DNA of 64,000 bases from JAAAOH01 sp041686235. Its GTDB lineage: Bacteria; Spirochaetota; Spirochaetia; DSM-27196; PWMO01. Positions 32,346 to 41,304 of this stretch are shown in pieces. The stretch lies in NCBI GenBank assembly GCA_041686235.1, contig JAWLED010000001.1:62001-126000 (forward strand), written 5' to 3'. Position 1 is the stretch's first letter, and the number at the start of each line of letters is the position of its first letter. The position numbers were made by a program, and so were the translations under genes. The notes below the pieces were generated by a model. That model did no database searches. It had not been told where the DNA came from and worked only from the letters and a program-made list of their open reading frames with translations.

Positions 32346-33641
32346 ATGCGCAAAAATATCGGGTTCGTGTCGTTTCGTTTCGCAGGCACCGATGGGGTAT
32401 CGCTGGAGACGGCCAAATGGGCCGAGGTCTTCGAGCAACTCGGTTGTACCTGCTATTATCTTGGCGGCGAGCTCGAAACGCCAAGCGATCGCTCGATGCT
32501 CGTAGAAGAGCTTCATTTCAAACACCCCGATATACGACGCCTCTACGAACAGTGTTTTCTCACCGGCCCGCGGCCGGCGGAGCTAACCGCCGAACTCCAC
32601 GCGTACCGGGAGCAAATAAAGAAGAAGATATACACGTTTCTCCGCACCTTCGAGATCGATGTGCTCGTCCCGCAGAATGCCGCTACCATTCCCCTCAACG
32701 TGCCGCTGGGGATGGCCCTGACCGAGATCATCGTCGAAACAAGCATTCCCACCATCGCCCATCACCATGATTTCTTCTGGGAACGGAAGCGATTTCTCAC
32801 CAACTGCATATGGGACATCCTCAACTCGAGTTTTCCTCCACATCTCAAAAACATGCAGCATGTCGTGATAAACACCTCCGCCCAAAACCAGCTTGCACTT
32901 CGCACCGGCATAGCCTCTACGCTCATCCCAAACGTCATGGAGTTCGAGAATCCGCCGGACGGCAAAGACGACTACAACGCCGACGTTCGGGAAGCTCTCG
33001 GCCTGGAACCCGACGAGCTGTTGATCCTCCAACCGACTCGCGTCGTGCAACGAAAGGGCATCGAGCACGCCATAGAGCTCGTCGCACGCCTCGGTCGCAA
33101 GGCTGCGCTCATCATCTCGCATGCCTCCGGCGACGAAGGATACGAGTACCAGCAGCGGGTACGCGAGTTCGCCGACTTGTTGGGCGTCCGCGCCCTGTTC
33201 GATGACCATGTCATTGGTGAGGCTCGGGGGACCGATGAGCAGGGGCGAAAGGTGTACAGTCTCCAGGATGTGTATCCCCATGCCGACCTCGTGACATACC
33301 CATCACTGATCGAAGGCTTTGGAAACGCGTTCCTCGAGGCTGTTTACTTTCGAAAGCCCATCTTGATTAACGACTACTCCATCTATTCACACGACATCCG
33401 GCCGCTCGGCTTCGAGGTCATAGAAATGGACAATTTCATCTCCTCGCACACCGTGGAACAAACGAAAGAGATTCTCGACGATCCACAGCGCCGCGAACGC
33501 ATGGCCGAGAAAAACTACCAGCTTGCCTGTAAGTATTTCTCGTATCACATTCTCCGCACAAAGCTCTATTACCTCATGAGCGCCATCTTTGGGGAAGAGG
33601 GTGCATATGACGGGTGTGGCGGCAACGCGGCTCGCGGCTGA
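32346..33641 (+). CDS. GT4-type glycosyltransferase
   Basis: A 431-residue GT-B fold enzyme. The C-terminal half has the nucleotide-sugar-binding features of family GT4: LILQPTRVVQRKGIEHAIELV, then HADLVTYPSLIEGFGNAFLEAVYFRKPILIN with the conserved E-x7-E. The N-terminal acceptor domain begins IGFVSFRFAGTDGVSLETAKWAEVF. Donor and acceptor are not determinable. No membrane segment. A promoter immediately upstream predicts a leaderless mRNA. A TPR protein gene follows after 32 bases. Confidence 0.88.
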   Translation: MRKNIGFVSFRFAGTDGVSLETAKWAEVFEQLGCTCYYLGGELETPSDRSMLVEELHFKHPDIRRLYEQCFLTGPRPAELTAELHAYREQIKKKIYTFLRTFEIDVLVPQNAATIPLNVPLGMALTEIIVETSIPTIAHHHDFFWERKRFLTNCIWDILNSSFPPHLKNMQHVVINTSAQNQLALRTGIASTLIPNVMEFENPPDGKDDYNADVREALGLEPDELLILQPTRVVQRKGIEHAIELVARLGRKAALIISHASGDEGYEYQQRVREFADLLGVRALFDDHVIGEARGTDEQGRKVYSLQDVYPHADLVTYPSLIEGFGNAFLEAVYFRKPILINDYSIYSHDIRPLGFEVIEMDNFISSHTVEQTKEILDDPQRRERMAEKNYQLACKYFSYHILRTKLYYLMSAIFGEEGAYDGCGGNAARG

Positions 33642-33662
33642 CCTTTTAGAGCTGACCTTTTA
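33637..33662 (+). repeat. 14-bp tandem duplication with possible promoter before the TPR gene
   Basis: GCTGACCTTTTA occurs twice in tandem with period 14 (33637 and 33651). It creates a CTGACC / TATAGG pair spaced 17 bases, followed by AGGAGACACC and the ATG at 33674. It may give the TPR gene its own promoter. Confidence 0.4.
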
Positions 33663-33673
33663 TAGGAGACACC

Positions 33674-34969
33674 ATGAAACAACGCATACCGAGAGTTCTC
33701 TTTTTACTCACGTTCGTTGTGCTCGCGACATCCGTTTCGGCGCAGATGGACATGCTTCCGCAAATCTTTCGAGATCTGCCCCCCGAGCTACAGCAGGGGT
33801 TGCCGAAGAGCATGGAGTATGATGAATACGAGGTGATGACCCGTAACGTGGACTTCTTCTCTATGTTCATGTCGGCGTGGGTTCCCGGTTATGCATTATT
33901 CGGCGTCGACGAGCCCGGTCTTGGGTGGACCATCGTCGGGGCGCGAGTCGGAGGGCTGGGAATGTTTGTCACCGGCGTACTGCGACAGTGGCAGGATCTC
34001 AGGGACTTTTGGGAGCTCTCCTCCATAGCCGATTCGCCACAGAGGTATCGGCGCGCGGCCGGCAACTTTGCTTTGGTCGGCGGAGGAATCGTCATAAACG
34101 GGTTGGCATGGGCATTCGACGTGGGCGCCGCCTATCGCATTGCCCAGAACCGCAAAAACTTCGTGCAGTACAAGTACGGTGTGCTCGCCGGCCTCGATGG
34201 CGACGAACGCGAACGCCGGGAAGCCTACATTCGCTCACTGGCCCGTCAGGAAAACCCTGCCGTGCACGATGACCTCGAGCGCAGTTTGCGCCGCTACCTC
34301 GATACGTGGCCGGAAAGCAGTTTCGCCGCGGAGGCGGAGTACCATCTCGGAACCCTCCTGGCGATGAACGGCAAGGACGCCGAGGCGCTGATCGTTCTGC
34401 TTCGACAGTTGGGCGTACATCCGGACCCGGTGTATTCTCCCGCTTCCAAGCGCACCGCAGCGATGCTCGTTCAGCGCAATCGCAGCGATTGGGAGGACGA
34501 CCGCGAAACACTTCTCGAGCTCATCGGCGCCTCGCGAACCCCAGCCGATGCCCCTGATAGTCCCGCCGAAGCCGCCGACGAGGAGGTTACGCCGCAGTTC
34601 GAGCGCTTTTTGAGGCATGTCGGGGAGCTCGACGAAGAAGCGTTCAAAGAGCTGTATGTCTCGGAGGCCACGAGCTTTCTCGAAGAAAACCCCAACTCAC
34701 CGATTGCAGATCAAGTGCTCGACACCAAAGCATCGCATCTCGCCGAGCTTGGTCGGATGGAGGAGAGTGTGATAACCTATACACAGCTTGCCTCCGCTCA
34801 TCCGGGTTCCGAGTTGTGGGAAACGGCCATGTTGCGTACGGCGATCACTCTCGAGCAGGAGCTCGGCGAACCGGAATATGCCGAGCGCTTCTATCGCCGG
34901 CTCCTCGACCGCAGACCGGAAAGCCCGGAGGCCTCCGAGGCGCGTGCACGGCTCGAGTCGCTCGATTAG
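33674..34969 (+). CDS. Exported tetratricopeptide-like protein
   Basis: A 431-residue protein with a signal peptide (MKQRIPRVLFLLTFVVLAT, cleavage near VSAQ). Residues about 55-165 contain hydrophobic stretches (PGYALFGVDEPGLGWTIVGARVGGLG, FALVGGGIVINGLAWAFDVGAAY) that could be membrane hairpins. The C-terminal half is TPR-like helical repeats: RRYLDTWPESSFAAEAEYHLG, SFLEENPNSPIADQVLDTKASHLAELG and EPEYAERFYRRLLDRRPESPEASEARARL. It is probably a periplasmic or membrane-associated scaffold; no family name recognised. TAGGAGACACC precedes the ATG. Confidence 0.8.
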   Translation: MKQRIPRVLFLLTFVVLATSVSAQMDMLPQIFRDLPPELQQGLPKSMEYDEYEVMTRNVDFFSMFMSAWVPGYALFGVDEPGLGWTIVGARVGGLGMFVTGVLRQWQDLRDFWELSSIADSPQRYRRAAGNFALVGGGIVINGLAWAFDVGAAYRIAQNRKNFVQYKYGVLAGLDGDERERREAYIRSLARQENPAVHDDLERSLRRYLDTWPESSFAAEAEYHLGTLLAMNGKDAEALIVLLRQLGVHPDPVYSPASKRTAAMLVQRNRSDWEDDRETLLELIGASRTPADAPDSPAEAADEEVTPQFERFLRHVGELDEEAFKELYVSEATSFLEENPNSPIADQVLDTKASHLAELGRMEESVITYTQLASAHPGSELWETAMLRTAITLEQELGEPEYAERFYRRLLDRRPESPEASEARARLESLD

Positions 34970-35059
34970 CACCGCGAGCGCGCAGGGCATACCGTAGCCG
35001 ATCTCGCGTAGTGCGGTACTCACATCCGCCGCCGGTTTGCCGGAGGAAGGACCGAAACA

Positions 35060-35692
35060 TTGACTCGAGTGCTTCTTGCAGAAGATGAGCAACTGGTTCG
35101 CGAAGGGGTCCAAGGGCTTCTCAGCTCGACCGAGGACATCTCGGTGGTCGCGACCGCATCAACCGGAGCGGAAGCATTAGACCGCGCTCGCAGCTCGAGT
35201 CCCGATATCCTGCTCCTCGATCTCGATATGTCTTCTATGAGCGGAATGGACGTATTGCACCAGCTCAAATCCGAGGAGCTCAACGTACGGGTCATCGTGC
35301 TTACAAGCTACCCGGAGGCGGAGTATGCGCTACGCGCGCTAAAGATGGGAGTCTGGGGATATCTGCGAAAAGTCGTTTCCTTCGCCGAGCTCCTCGAGGC
35401 GGTGCGAACGGTTGCCGCTGGAAAACGCTACATAACCTCCGAGGTAGCGTCGGTGCTTGCCGATAACGTATACGGGACGTCGCAGGAGCCGCACACCCAG
35501 CTCTCCGAACGTGAGTACGAGGTTTTTCGCCTACTGGTGGAAGGACGCTCGGTCTCCGAGATTTCCGACTACCTCAATCTGGCCGGCAGCACCGTGGGGA
35601 CCTATCGCCACAGGGTCCTGGAAAAACTCGGTCTCAAATCGACCACCGACCTGGTGCACTACGCGGTTCGCCACAATTTGTTCCACATGTAG
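35060..35692 (+). CDS. NarL/FixJ-type response regulator
   Basis: A 210-residue two-domain regulator. The receiver domain has the acidic pair AEDEQ, phospho-acceptor Asp in ILLLDLDMSSMSG, switch Thr in VIVLTSY and Lys in YLRKVV. The LuxR-type helix-turn-helix is LSEREYEVFRLLVEGRSVSEISDYLNLAGSTVGTYRHRV. TTG at 35060 follows GGAGGAAGG and is the only start that leaves the receiver intact. The partner kinase is not adjacent on the same transcript; the hybrid kinase at 37.9 kb is a candidate. Confidence 0.93.
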   Translation: MTRVLLAEDEQLVREGVQGLLSSTEDISVVATASTGAEALDRARSSSPDILLLDLDMSSMSGMDVLHQLKSEELNVRVIVLTSYPEAEYALRALKMGVWGYLRKVVSFAELLEAVRTVAAGKRYITSEVASVLADNVYGTSQEPHTQLSEREYEVFRLLVEGRSVSEISDYLNLAGSTVGTYRHRVLEKLGLKSTTDLVHYAVRHNLFHM

Positions 35693-35809
35693 AACGGATT
35701 CTACACAAAGATAGACACCCGCACGACTTTCGAGCTTGATCATTTGGGTTAACTTCTCGATAGGAGCACGACATCGGGTCCCCCTTTCAGGACACCGAGG
35801 AGACGCCCA

Positions 35810-37414
35810 ATGACTCAAAGTAACAAACTCATCGAAGAATCGAAACAACTTATCAAGACGATAGAAGAGCTATCCCCGCAGCATACGCAACTGGACGTGG
35901 CCGAGCAGGCCCCCGTCCCCGGCGGCGCCGGGGCCGCCGGGGCCACGCGTCCCCCCGACGCTGCACCGGCGAACGATCGTCAATTGGAAGAGGCGGTGAA
36001 CGGGTTCGTCGAGCTCAGCGTGGCGGAAGACGCCATGCAAGCCACGGTAACTCTCCATCCTCCCAAAGGACCCGGACTCCCGGTCCAGGTAAACGAGGTT
36101 TATGAGCGCCTCTCACGCAGCGGTGTGGTATTCGGAATCGACGATGAGGCAATCAAAGAAGGCGTGTTCCGATGCAACACCGATCGTGTAATGGCACAAA
36201 ACCTCGTCGTCGCCCACGGGGCTGAGCCGGTAGACGAGCTTCCCGCGGAGATCGAAGTTCACCCGCTCCCGGCCGCGGAGGAAGACGCCAAGCCGGCGCG
36301 GGACAATGAATCGGTAGACCACAAACGGCGCGCGAAGCTCCCCATCGTCAACCGAGGAGACGTGATCGCCGACATCGCGCCGGCCCGACGGGGTATGGAG
36401 GGTCAAAACATACGTGGAGAAAAGCTCCCGTTTCAAAAGCACCCCGGTGCCCACAAGAAGCTCGGAGAGAACACCGAAGTAGAAGGGACCACCGTGCGAG
36501 CCGCGGTAGACGGGCTCCTCCACGACGAGAAAAACCAACTCTTCGTCACTCCCGTGTTCGTGGTCACCGACCACGTCGACTACAGCACCGGGCATATAGA
36601 CTTCCCCGGAGATGTCATTATTCACGGCGGCGTACGCGACGGGTTCCATGTTCGGTGTGCGGGCCTCTTGCACTGTCGGGGCACCCTCGATGCCACGGTG
36701 GTGGAAAGCGGCGAGCTCGTTGCAGAGCGCGGCATTGTCGGCAAAGGCGAGAGCACCGTTCGGGTGGGGGGAAGCCTCAAATCTCGCTACATTGAGAACT
36801 GTACGGTAACCGCGAAGGGTCCGGTTTTGGTGGCTGCCGGGGTGGTCGGCTCCCACATTACGACGAATCAGAGTGTCACGTTGGGTAAGTCGCAATCGGT
36901 GATTCGCTCGGTTCTGCGTGCGCGTGACGGCGTCTCGGCGTGGCACCTCGGTAGCGAACACGGCTCCGCCACCGAAATCTACTGCGGAATCGATTTCGAG
37001 ATCGACCGTAAGCTCGCCTGGTTGCGCGACCAGAGTGTCGTCGTCGCAGAGAAACTGGAGCAAGCGAAGCAGCTTCAAAAGCGGCACTTGCCCCACGGCG
37101 AGCTCGCCCAAATCAGAGAAACGGCGCACGGGCTCGAGGATACCCTCGCCCGCCTGCAGGAATCGGCGGCTGATCTCGTGTTCCATCTCGACGCCAACGA
37201 GGACGCGGAGGTACGGGTGCGTGACGTGGTCTACCCCGGAACGTATATTGAGATCTGTCACCGCCCCTACAGGGTGCAAAGCACAATGAGACACGTCCGG
37301 TTTCGCCTCGACAAGTCCAGCGGCGCCGTCGTAGCCGAAAAACTCGACGAGACCTCTCGACAGGGCTCGAAGCAGAAACACACAGAGAAACACAATGATG
37401 CCAAGGGAGAATGA
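35810..37414 (+). CDS. FapA-family (DUF342) protein
   Basis: A 534-residue cytoplasmic protein of the FapA/DUF342 family. The N-terminal part carries a Gly/Ala/Pro-rich linker (PVPGGAGAAGATRPPDAAPA), then the FapA core with VNRGDVIADIAPARRGMEGQNIRGEKLP and a right-handed beta-helix region (IDFPGDVIIHGGVRDGF, ESGELVAERGIVGKGESTVRVGGSL, SRYIENCTV). A coiled coil (KLEQAKQLQKRHLPHGELAQIRETAHGLEDTL) follows. Family members influence flagellar assembly and polar protein placement in other bacteria. GAGGAGACGC precedes the ATG. It is cotranscribed with the CheY-like gene. Confidence 0.9.
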   Translation: MTQSNKLIEESKQLIKTIEELSPQHTQLDVAEQAPVPGGAGAAGATRPPDAAPANDRQLEEAVNGFVELSVAEDAMQATVTLHPPKGPGLPVQVNEVYERLSRSGVVFGIDDEAIKEGVFRCNTDRVMAQNLVVAHGAEPVDELPAEIEVHPLPAAEEDAKPARDNESVDHKRRAKLPIVNRGDVIADIAPARRGMEGQNIRGEKLPFQKHPGAHKKLGENTEVEGTTVRAAVDGLLHDEKNQLFVTPVFVVTDHVDYSTGHIDFPGDVIIHGGVRDGFHVRCAGLLHCRGTLDATVVESGELVAERGIVGKGESTVRVGGSLKSRYIENCTVTAKGPVLVAAGVVGSHITTNQSVTLGKSQSVIRSVLRARDGVSAWHLGSEHGSATEIYCGIDFEIDRKLAWLRDQSVVVAEKLEQAKQLQKRHLPHGELAQIRETAHGLEDTLARLQESAADLVFHLDANEDAEVRVRDVVYPGTYIEICHRPYRVQSTMRHVRFRLDKSSGAVVAEKLDETSRQGSKQKHTEKHNDAKGE

Positions 37415-37416
37415 GT

Positions 37417-37821
37417 ATGCAGGAGAGCGAAAACGCGTCGACACGCGTGCTCGTGGTCGATGACGAAGAACCCATCCGGAGACTGGTGGAGATAATCCTC
37501 ACCCGCCACGGTTACGCCGTCGAGAGCTGTGCCGGGGGATACGAGGCCGTATCGATGCTTGGTCGGTTTCAGCCTCACGTGCTGCTGACCGATATCGTCA
37601 TGCCGGAGGGCGAAGGTATCGAGCTCATAACCGAAGTTGCGAAATCCTACCCCGGTACGTGCGCCATAACGATGTCCGGGAATCGAACCGGCCGCCAGTT
37701 TCTGAGGGTTTCGGAAGCGCTGGGCGCCGTCTACTCCCTATCGAAGCCGTTTAGCGAGGATACGCTCCTCGCCGCCGTTGCCGCTTGCAACCACGTGGCC
37801 GGCGTTGCCGAGCGGGCATAA
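37417..37821 (+). CDS. CheY-like single-domain response regulator
   Basis: A 134-residue receiver domain without output domain. Acidic pair in VVDDEEPIRRL, phospho-acceptor in VLLTDIVMPEGEG, Ser in ITMSGNR and Lys in SLSKPF. ATG 37417 is preferred because AAGGGAG lies 7 bases upstream; ATG 37411 overlaps the fapA stop (ATGA). It probably takes phosphate from the hybrid kinase downstream. Confidence 0.92.
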   Translation: MQESENASTRVLVVDDEEPIRRLVEIILTRHGYAVESCAGGYEAVSMLGRFQPHVLLTDIVMPEGEGIELITEVAKSYPGTCAITMSGNRTGRQFLRVSEALGAVYSLSKPFSEDTLLAAVAACNHVAGVAERA

Positions 37822-37833
37822 GGCTACTATAGT
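37805..37833 (+). promoter_or_regulatory. Promoter of the hybrid histidine kinase
   Basis: TTGCCG (37805-37810) and TATAGT (37828-37833) are 17 bases apart. The -35 box lies inside the end of the CheY-like gene. Expected transcription start is near 37840. Confidence 0.6.
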
Positions 37834-37840
37834 GGTGAGC

Positions 37841-37860
37841 GGAGGGCTCGGATCATGTAG
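37841..37860 (+). other. Start-stop element (SD, ATG, in-frame TAG) at the kinase start
   Basis: GGAGGG at 37841-37846 is ideally spaced from ATG 37855-37857, which is followed immediately by TAG 37858-37860. This ATG is in frame with the kinase gene. It is either a minimal ORF used for regulation, a nonsense change of codon 2, or a base-call error. Confidence 0.7.
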
Positions 37861-37863
37861 TGC

Positions 37864-40800
37864 TTGCACCGCATACCCGTTGTGTTGCTGACTATGCACG
37901 TGCGCCCACGCCGACCGGTAAAGACCGCACTCATTTTTGCCGGGATTTCGACGGCCTGGATTGTGGTAAGCGACAGAGTCGTTGACGCCGCCTTGAGCGG
38001 CGTCCTCGACACCACCCTTGCCCAGACGCTAAAAGGGATTCTGTTCGTCATGGTCACGACCTTTGTCGTGTACCGGCTGACCCTGCGCACCGTGCGCACC
38101 TCTGCGGAGCGCAATCAGCTGTACGAGGAAGTCTTCGAAAATGGTCCCTCAGTCATGCTGGTCGTTCGCCCCGAAACCGCGAAAATCGTCGATGTAAACG
38201 ATGCAGCGCGTTCCTTCTACGGGCGTTCTCGCGAATCACTCCGAGGCATGCACGTCGGCGAGATCTCCTCGCTGCCGCCGGAGCAGCTGCGCGAAAGACT
38301 GCGACACGTCCAGGCGACAGGCCACGGACAATTTCGATCCCACCATAGGCATGCAAACGGGAAAGAGCGAGAAGTCTCGGTGAAGAGCGGGCTCGTAACC
38401 TTCGCCGGCGAAACCCTCGTCCATTTGATCGTCAACGACGTTTCCGAACAAGTTGCAAACACTCGACGCCTGCGTAGTCTCAATCGCGCGCTCAAGATGC
38501 TCAACCGAATAAGTGAGAGCATTCTGCGCAGTGCAGACCGCCACCAAATGCTCGAGCACGCGTGCCGGATTGCAGTCGAGGACGGCGGGTTTGTGATGAC
38601 GTGGATCGGGCTACTCGATGAAGATGGTCGACAAATCGTGCCGAGCGCGGTGGCCGGCTTAGACGAGGGCTACGTGGAGGCGATTCGCGCCTCCACGGGG
38701 GACGACGATACCGGGTCGGGTCCAACCGGCTTGGCGGTCAAGTCTGCACAGGCCGTTGTGTGTAATGATATTCGAGAAGACCCATACATGGATCCTTGGC
38801 GGCAAGCGGCCCTCGAGCGCGGATACGAGGCCTCCGCGGCGTTTCCGCTGTTTCTCGGAGACAAGGTAGCCGGTGCACTCAACCTCTACGCACCCGAAAC
38901 CGGCTTTTTCCAAGAAGACGAGCTCGAAGTGCTCGAAGAACTGGCCGCCGATGTTTCATTTGCCCTCGAGTACCACGAACAACTCGCCGCTACCCGCCGT
39001 ACCGAAGAGGCGTTGTACAGAGAACGGGAGCTATTGAAACGGATGATGCTGTCCAGCCCGGTGGGGATGGTGCTCGTCGGTTCCGACGGGGCCGTCACCT
39101 TTGCAAACGGACAAGCAGAGAGCGTACTCGGGCTTAGCTCCGACAAGCTCGCGGATCGCACCTACAACGATCCGGAATGGAACATTGCTGCAGCCGACGG
39201 GTCTCCATTTGCAGAATCCGATCTCCCGTTTGCCCGCATCATGCAGGGAGAGCCGGCGGTACGAAACGTGGTACATGCAATTGAGTGGCCCAACGGAAAA
39301 CGGGTCGTTCTGCGGGTGAACGGCGCGGCGCTCTATGGAGAGTCCGGCGAGGTGGAGGGTATGGTTTGCGCCATCGAAGAGATAACCGAGAGTCACCGGC
39401 TCGAACGGGAGCTTCGAGACAGCGAAGAGCGGTTTCGCAGGGCGATCGAAGCGGCGCCGTTTCCCACCATCATCCTCGCCGACGACGGCGCGGTGCTTAC
39501 GGTGAACCGTGCGTGGCGTGAGGCCAGCGGCTACAGCGCGGACGAGCTTACCACGATAGAAGATTGGGCTGAACGAGCTCAGAGCTCGAGACAATCCGAC
39601 ATTGTCGGGCGAATCAAAAGCCTGTTCGAATACACTGAGAGGGTTCACGAAGGCGAGTTCGGCATTACCTGCAAGGACGGTTCAACGCGGCTGTGGGACT
39701 TCACCTCGACCCCGCTCGGTCGGCTCCCTGACGGTCGGCGGGCCGTCATCACCATTGCAATCGACCTTACCGAGCAGCGCGACCTCGAGCATCAGCTGCG
39801 ACACGCCCAAAAAATGGAAGCCGTCGGACAGCTTGCCGGGGGCGTCGCACACGACTTCAACAACATGCTGCAAGTCATAAGCGGCTATACGGCACTGGTC
39901 CTCGACTCCCTCAGCGAAACGAGCAGTCTCAGAGAGCACCTCGAAACGGTACGGAGCGCGACGCTGCGCTCCGAAGAATTGACGCGGCAGTTGCTGGCGT
40001 TTGCGCGCAAACAGAGCATCAACCCCACCGACCTCGATCTCAACGAGACGATCGAGGGAATGCTCAAGATGCTGCGCCGGATTATCGGAGAAAACGTCGA
40101 GCTCGAATGGCATCCCGGCGAGCAGCTGGAAACCGTGTATATGGACCCCGCGCAGGTGGACCAGATTTTGGCCAATCTCGTCGTAAACGCGCGCGACGCG
40201 GTGGAGTCGAACGGAAGGGTCATCATCAGCGCACGAAACGAAACGGTAACCGAAGAATTCCCCGCGCGCCTACCGTGGTCCACCGACGAACAGACCGGGG
40301 CACAGGGAGCCGGACGCTACGTCGTGGTTTCGGTGGCGGACAACGGAGTGGGTATAGACCCGGAGCTGCGCCCGCGCCTCTTCGAGCCGTTTTTCACCAC
40401 AAAAGAAGCAGGGAAGGGCACCGGGCTCGGACTCCCGACCATCTACGGTATTGCCCGGCAAAACGGCGGCTTCGTCGATGTCCACAGTGCCCTCGGCTAC
40501 GGAAGCACATTCGAGGTATATATACCGCGCTCTGAGCGTCACGCGAAAACGGCCGAGAGGGCCCAACTCGCATCGGAGGAACCCCAGGGGAGCGAAAAAG
40601 TACTCGTCGTTGACGATGAAGAATCGTTGATACACGTCACGCAGGTACTGCTCGAACGACTCGGATACGAGGTGTTCGTCGCTAGCAGCTCCGCTCGCGC
40701 ATTGGAAATCGTGGGGCAGGAATCGCAGAGCATTTCGCTGCTGGTGACCGATGTCGTCATGCCGGAGATGACCGGAATCGAATTGTCCGAGAAGGTCCGC

Positions 40801-40962
40801 GAGATACTGCCTCGAGTACGGTGTCTCTATATGTCGGGCTACGCGCCCGACATGGTAGACGAGCAGGGTAGACTATCCGAGCCGGAGAACCTGCTGCAAA
40901 AACCCTTCAGCGCCGAACAACTTGCCGAGGCTGTGCGCACCGCGCTCGATACTCACAGCTGA
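37864..40962 (+). CDS. Hybrid sensor histidine kinase (PAS-GAF-PAS-PAS-HK-REC)
   Basis: About 1032 residues from TTG 37864 (reinitiation candidate right after the start-stop element); ATG 37894 gives the start MHVRPRRPVKTALIFAG usual for this kinase type. Two N-terminal membrane helices are followed by PAS (SVMLVVRPETAKIVDVNDAARSFYG), a GAF domain (GGFVMTWIGLLDEDGRQIVP ... AAFPLFLGDKVAGALNLYAPE), two further PAS domains, HisKA with H in GGVAHDFNNMLQVISGY, an HATPase (NLVVNARDAVE, DNGVGIDPE, GTGLGLPTIYG) and a C-terminal receiver (VVDDEESL, LLVTDVVMPEMTG, LLQKPF). Signal unknown. The 3' end lies next to the assembly gap but is complete. Confidence 0.92.
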   Translation: MHRIPVVLLTMHVRPRRPVKTALIFAGISTAWIVVSDRVVDAALSGVLDTTLAQTLKGILFVMVTTFVVYRLTLRTVRTSAERNQLYEEVFENGPSVMLVVRPETAKIVDVNDAARSFYGRSRESLRGMHVGEISSLPPEQLRERLRHVQATGHGQFRSHHRHANGKEREVSVKSGLVTFAGETLVHLIVNDVSEQVANTRRLRSLNRALKMLNRISESILRSADRHQMLEHACRIAVEDGGFVMTWIGLLDEDGRQIVPSAVAGLDEGYVEAIRASTGDDDTGSGPTGLAVKSAQAVVCNDIREDPYMDPWRQAALERGYEASAAFPLFLGDKVAGALNLYAPETGFFQEDELEVLEELAADVSFALEYHEQLAATRRTEEALYRERELLKRMMLSSPVGMVLVGSDGAVTFANGQAESVLGLSSDKLADRTYNDPEWNIAAADGSPFAESDLPFARIMQGEPAVRNVVHAIEWPNGKRVVLRVNGAALYGESGEVEGMVCAIEEITESHRLERELRDSEERFRRAIEAAPFPTIILADDGAVLTVNRAWREASGYSADELTTIEDWAERAQSSRQSDIVGRIKSLFEYTERVHEGEFGITCKDGSTRLWDFTSTPLGRLPDGRRAVITIAIDLTEQRDLEHQLRHAQKMEAVGQLAGGVAHDFNNMLQVISGYTALVLDSLSETSSLREHLETVRSATLRSEELTRQLLAFARKQSINPTDLDLNETIEGMLKMLRRIIGENVELEWHPGEQLETVYMDPAQVDQILANLVVNARDAVESNGRVIISARNETVTEEFPARLPWSTDEQTGAQGAGRYVVVSVADNGVGIDPELRPRLFEPFFTTKEAGKGTGLGLPTIYGIARQNGGFVDVHSALGYGSTFEVYIPRSERHAKTAERAQLASEEPQGSEKVLVVDDEESLIHVTQVLLERLGYEVFVASSSARALEIVGQESQSISLLVTDVVMPEMTGIELSEKVREILPRVRCLYMSGYAPDMVDEQGRLSEPENLLQKPFSAEQLAEAVRTALDTHS

Positions 40963-41216
40963 GCCGAAGTGCCGCCGGGCGGGCAGGCCCCACGCGCCGG
41001 GGGTCCCACGCGCCGGGNNNNNNNNNNNNNNNNNNNNNNNNNNNNNNNNNNNNNNNNNNNNNNNNNNNNNNNNNNNNNNNNNNNNNNNNNNNNNNNNNNN
41101 NNNNNNNNNNNNNNNNNAACTTGCCGAGGCTGTGCGCACCGCGCTCGATACTCACAGCTGAGCCGAAGTGCCGCCGGGCGGGCAGGCCCCACGCGCCGGG
41201 GGTCCCACGCGCCGGG
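40919..41216. other. Scaffold gap of 100 N flanked by identical 99-base sequences
   Basis: Bases 40919-41017 and 41118-41216 are identical over 99 positions; the Ns run from 41018 to 41117. This includes a duplicated 3' end of the kinase gene. It is what results when two contigs overlapping by 99 bases are joined with a standard 100-N spacer. The true sequence is probably continuous and 199 bases shorter. Confidence 0.9.
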
Positions 41217-41300
41217 CGGGCGGGCCCCACGCGCCGAGGCGCCCGCGCCGAGCCCCCGCGCGCCGAGGCCCCACGCGCCGCGCAGGACGGAGCCGGAGGA
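41163..41300. repeat. GC-rich degenerate repeats between convergent genes
   Basis: The unit CCCCACGCGCCG and close variants recur (for example near 41188, 41203, 41228 and 41269) within a stretch of almost pure G and C. This low complexity explains why assembly broke nearby. I see no gene in the space between the kinase stop and 41305. Confidence 0.75.
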
Positions 41301-41304
41301 GCCG

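Noticed and set aside
36113..37444. 443-codon antisense frame over the fapA gene
   Set aside because: Shadow of a real gene with full FapA features; no start signal or recognisable product.
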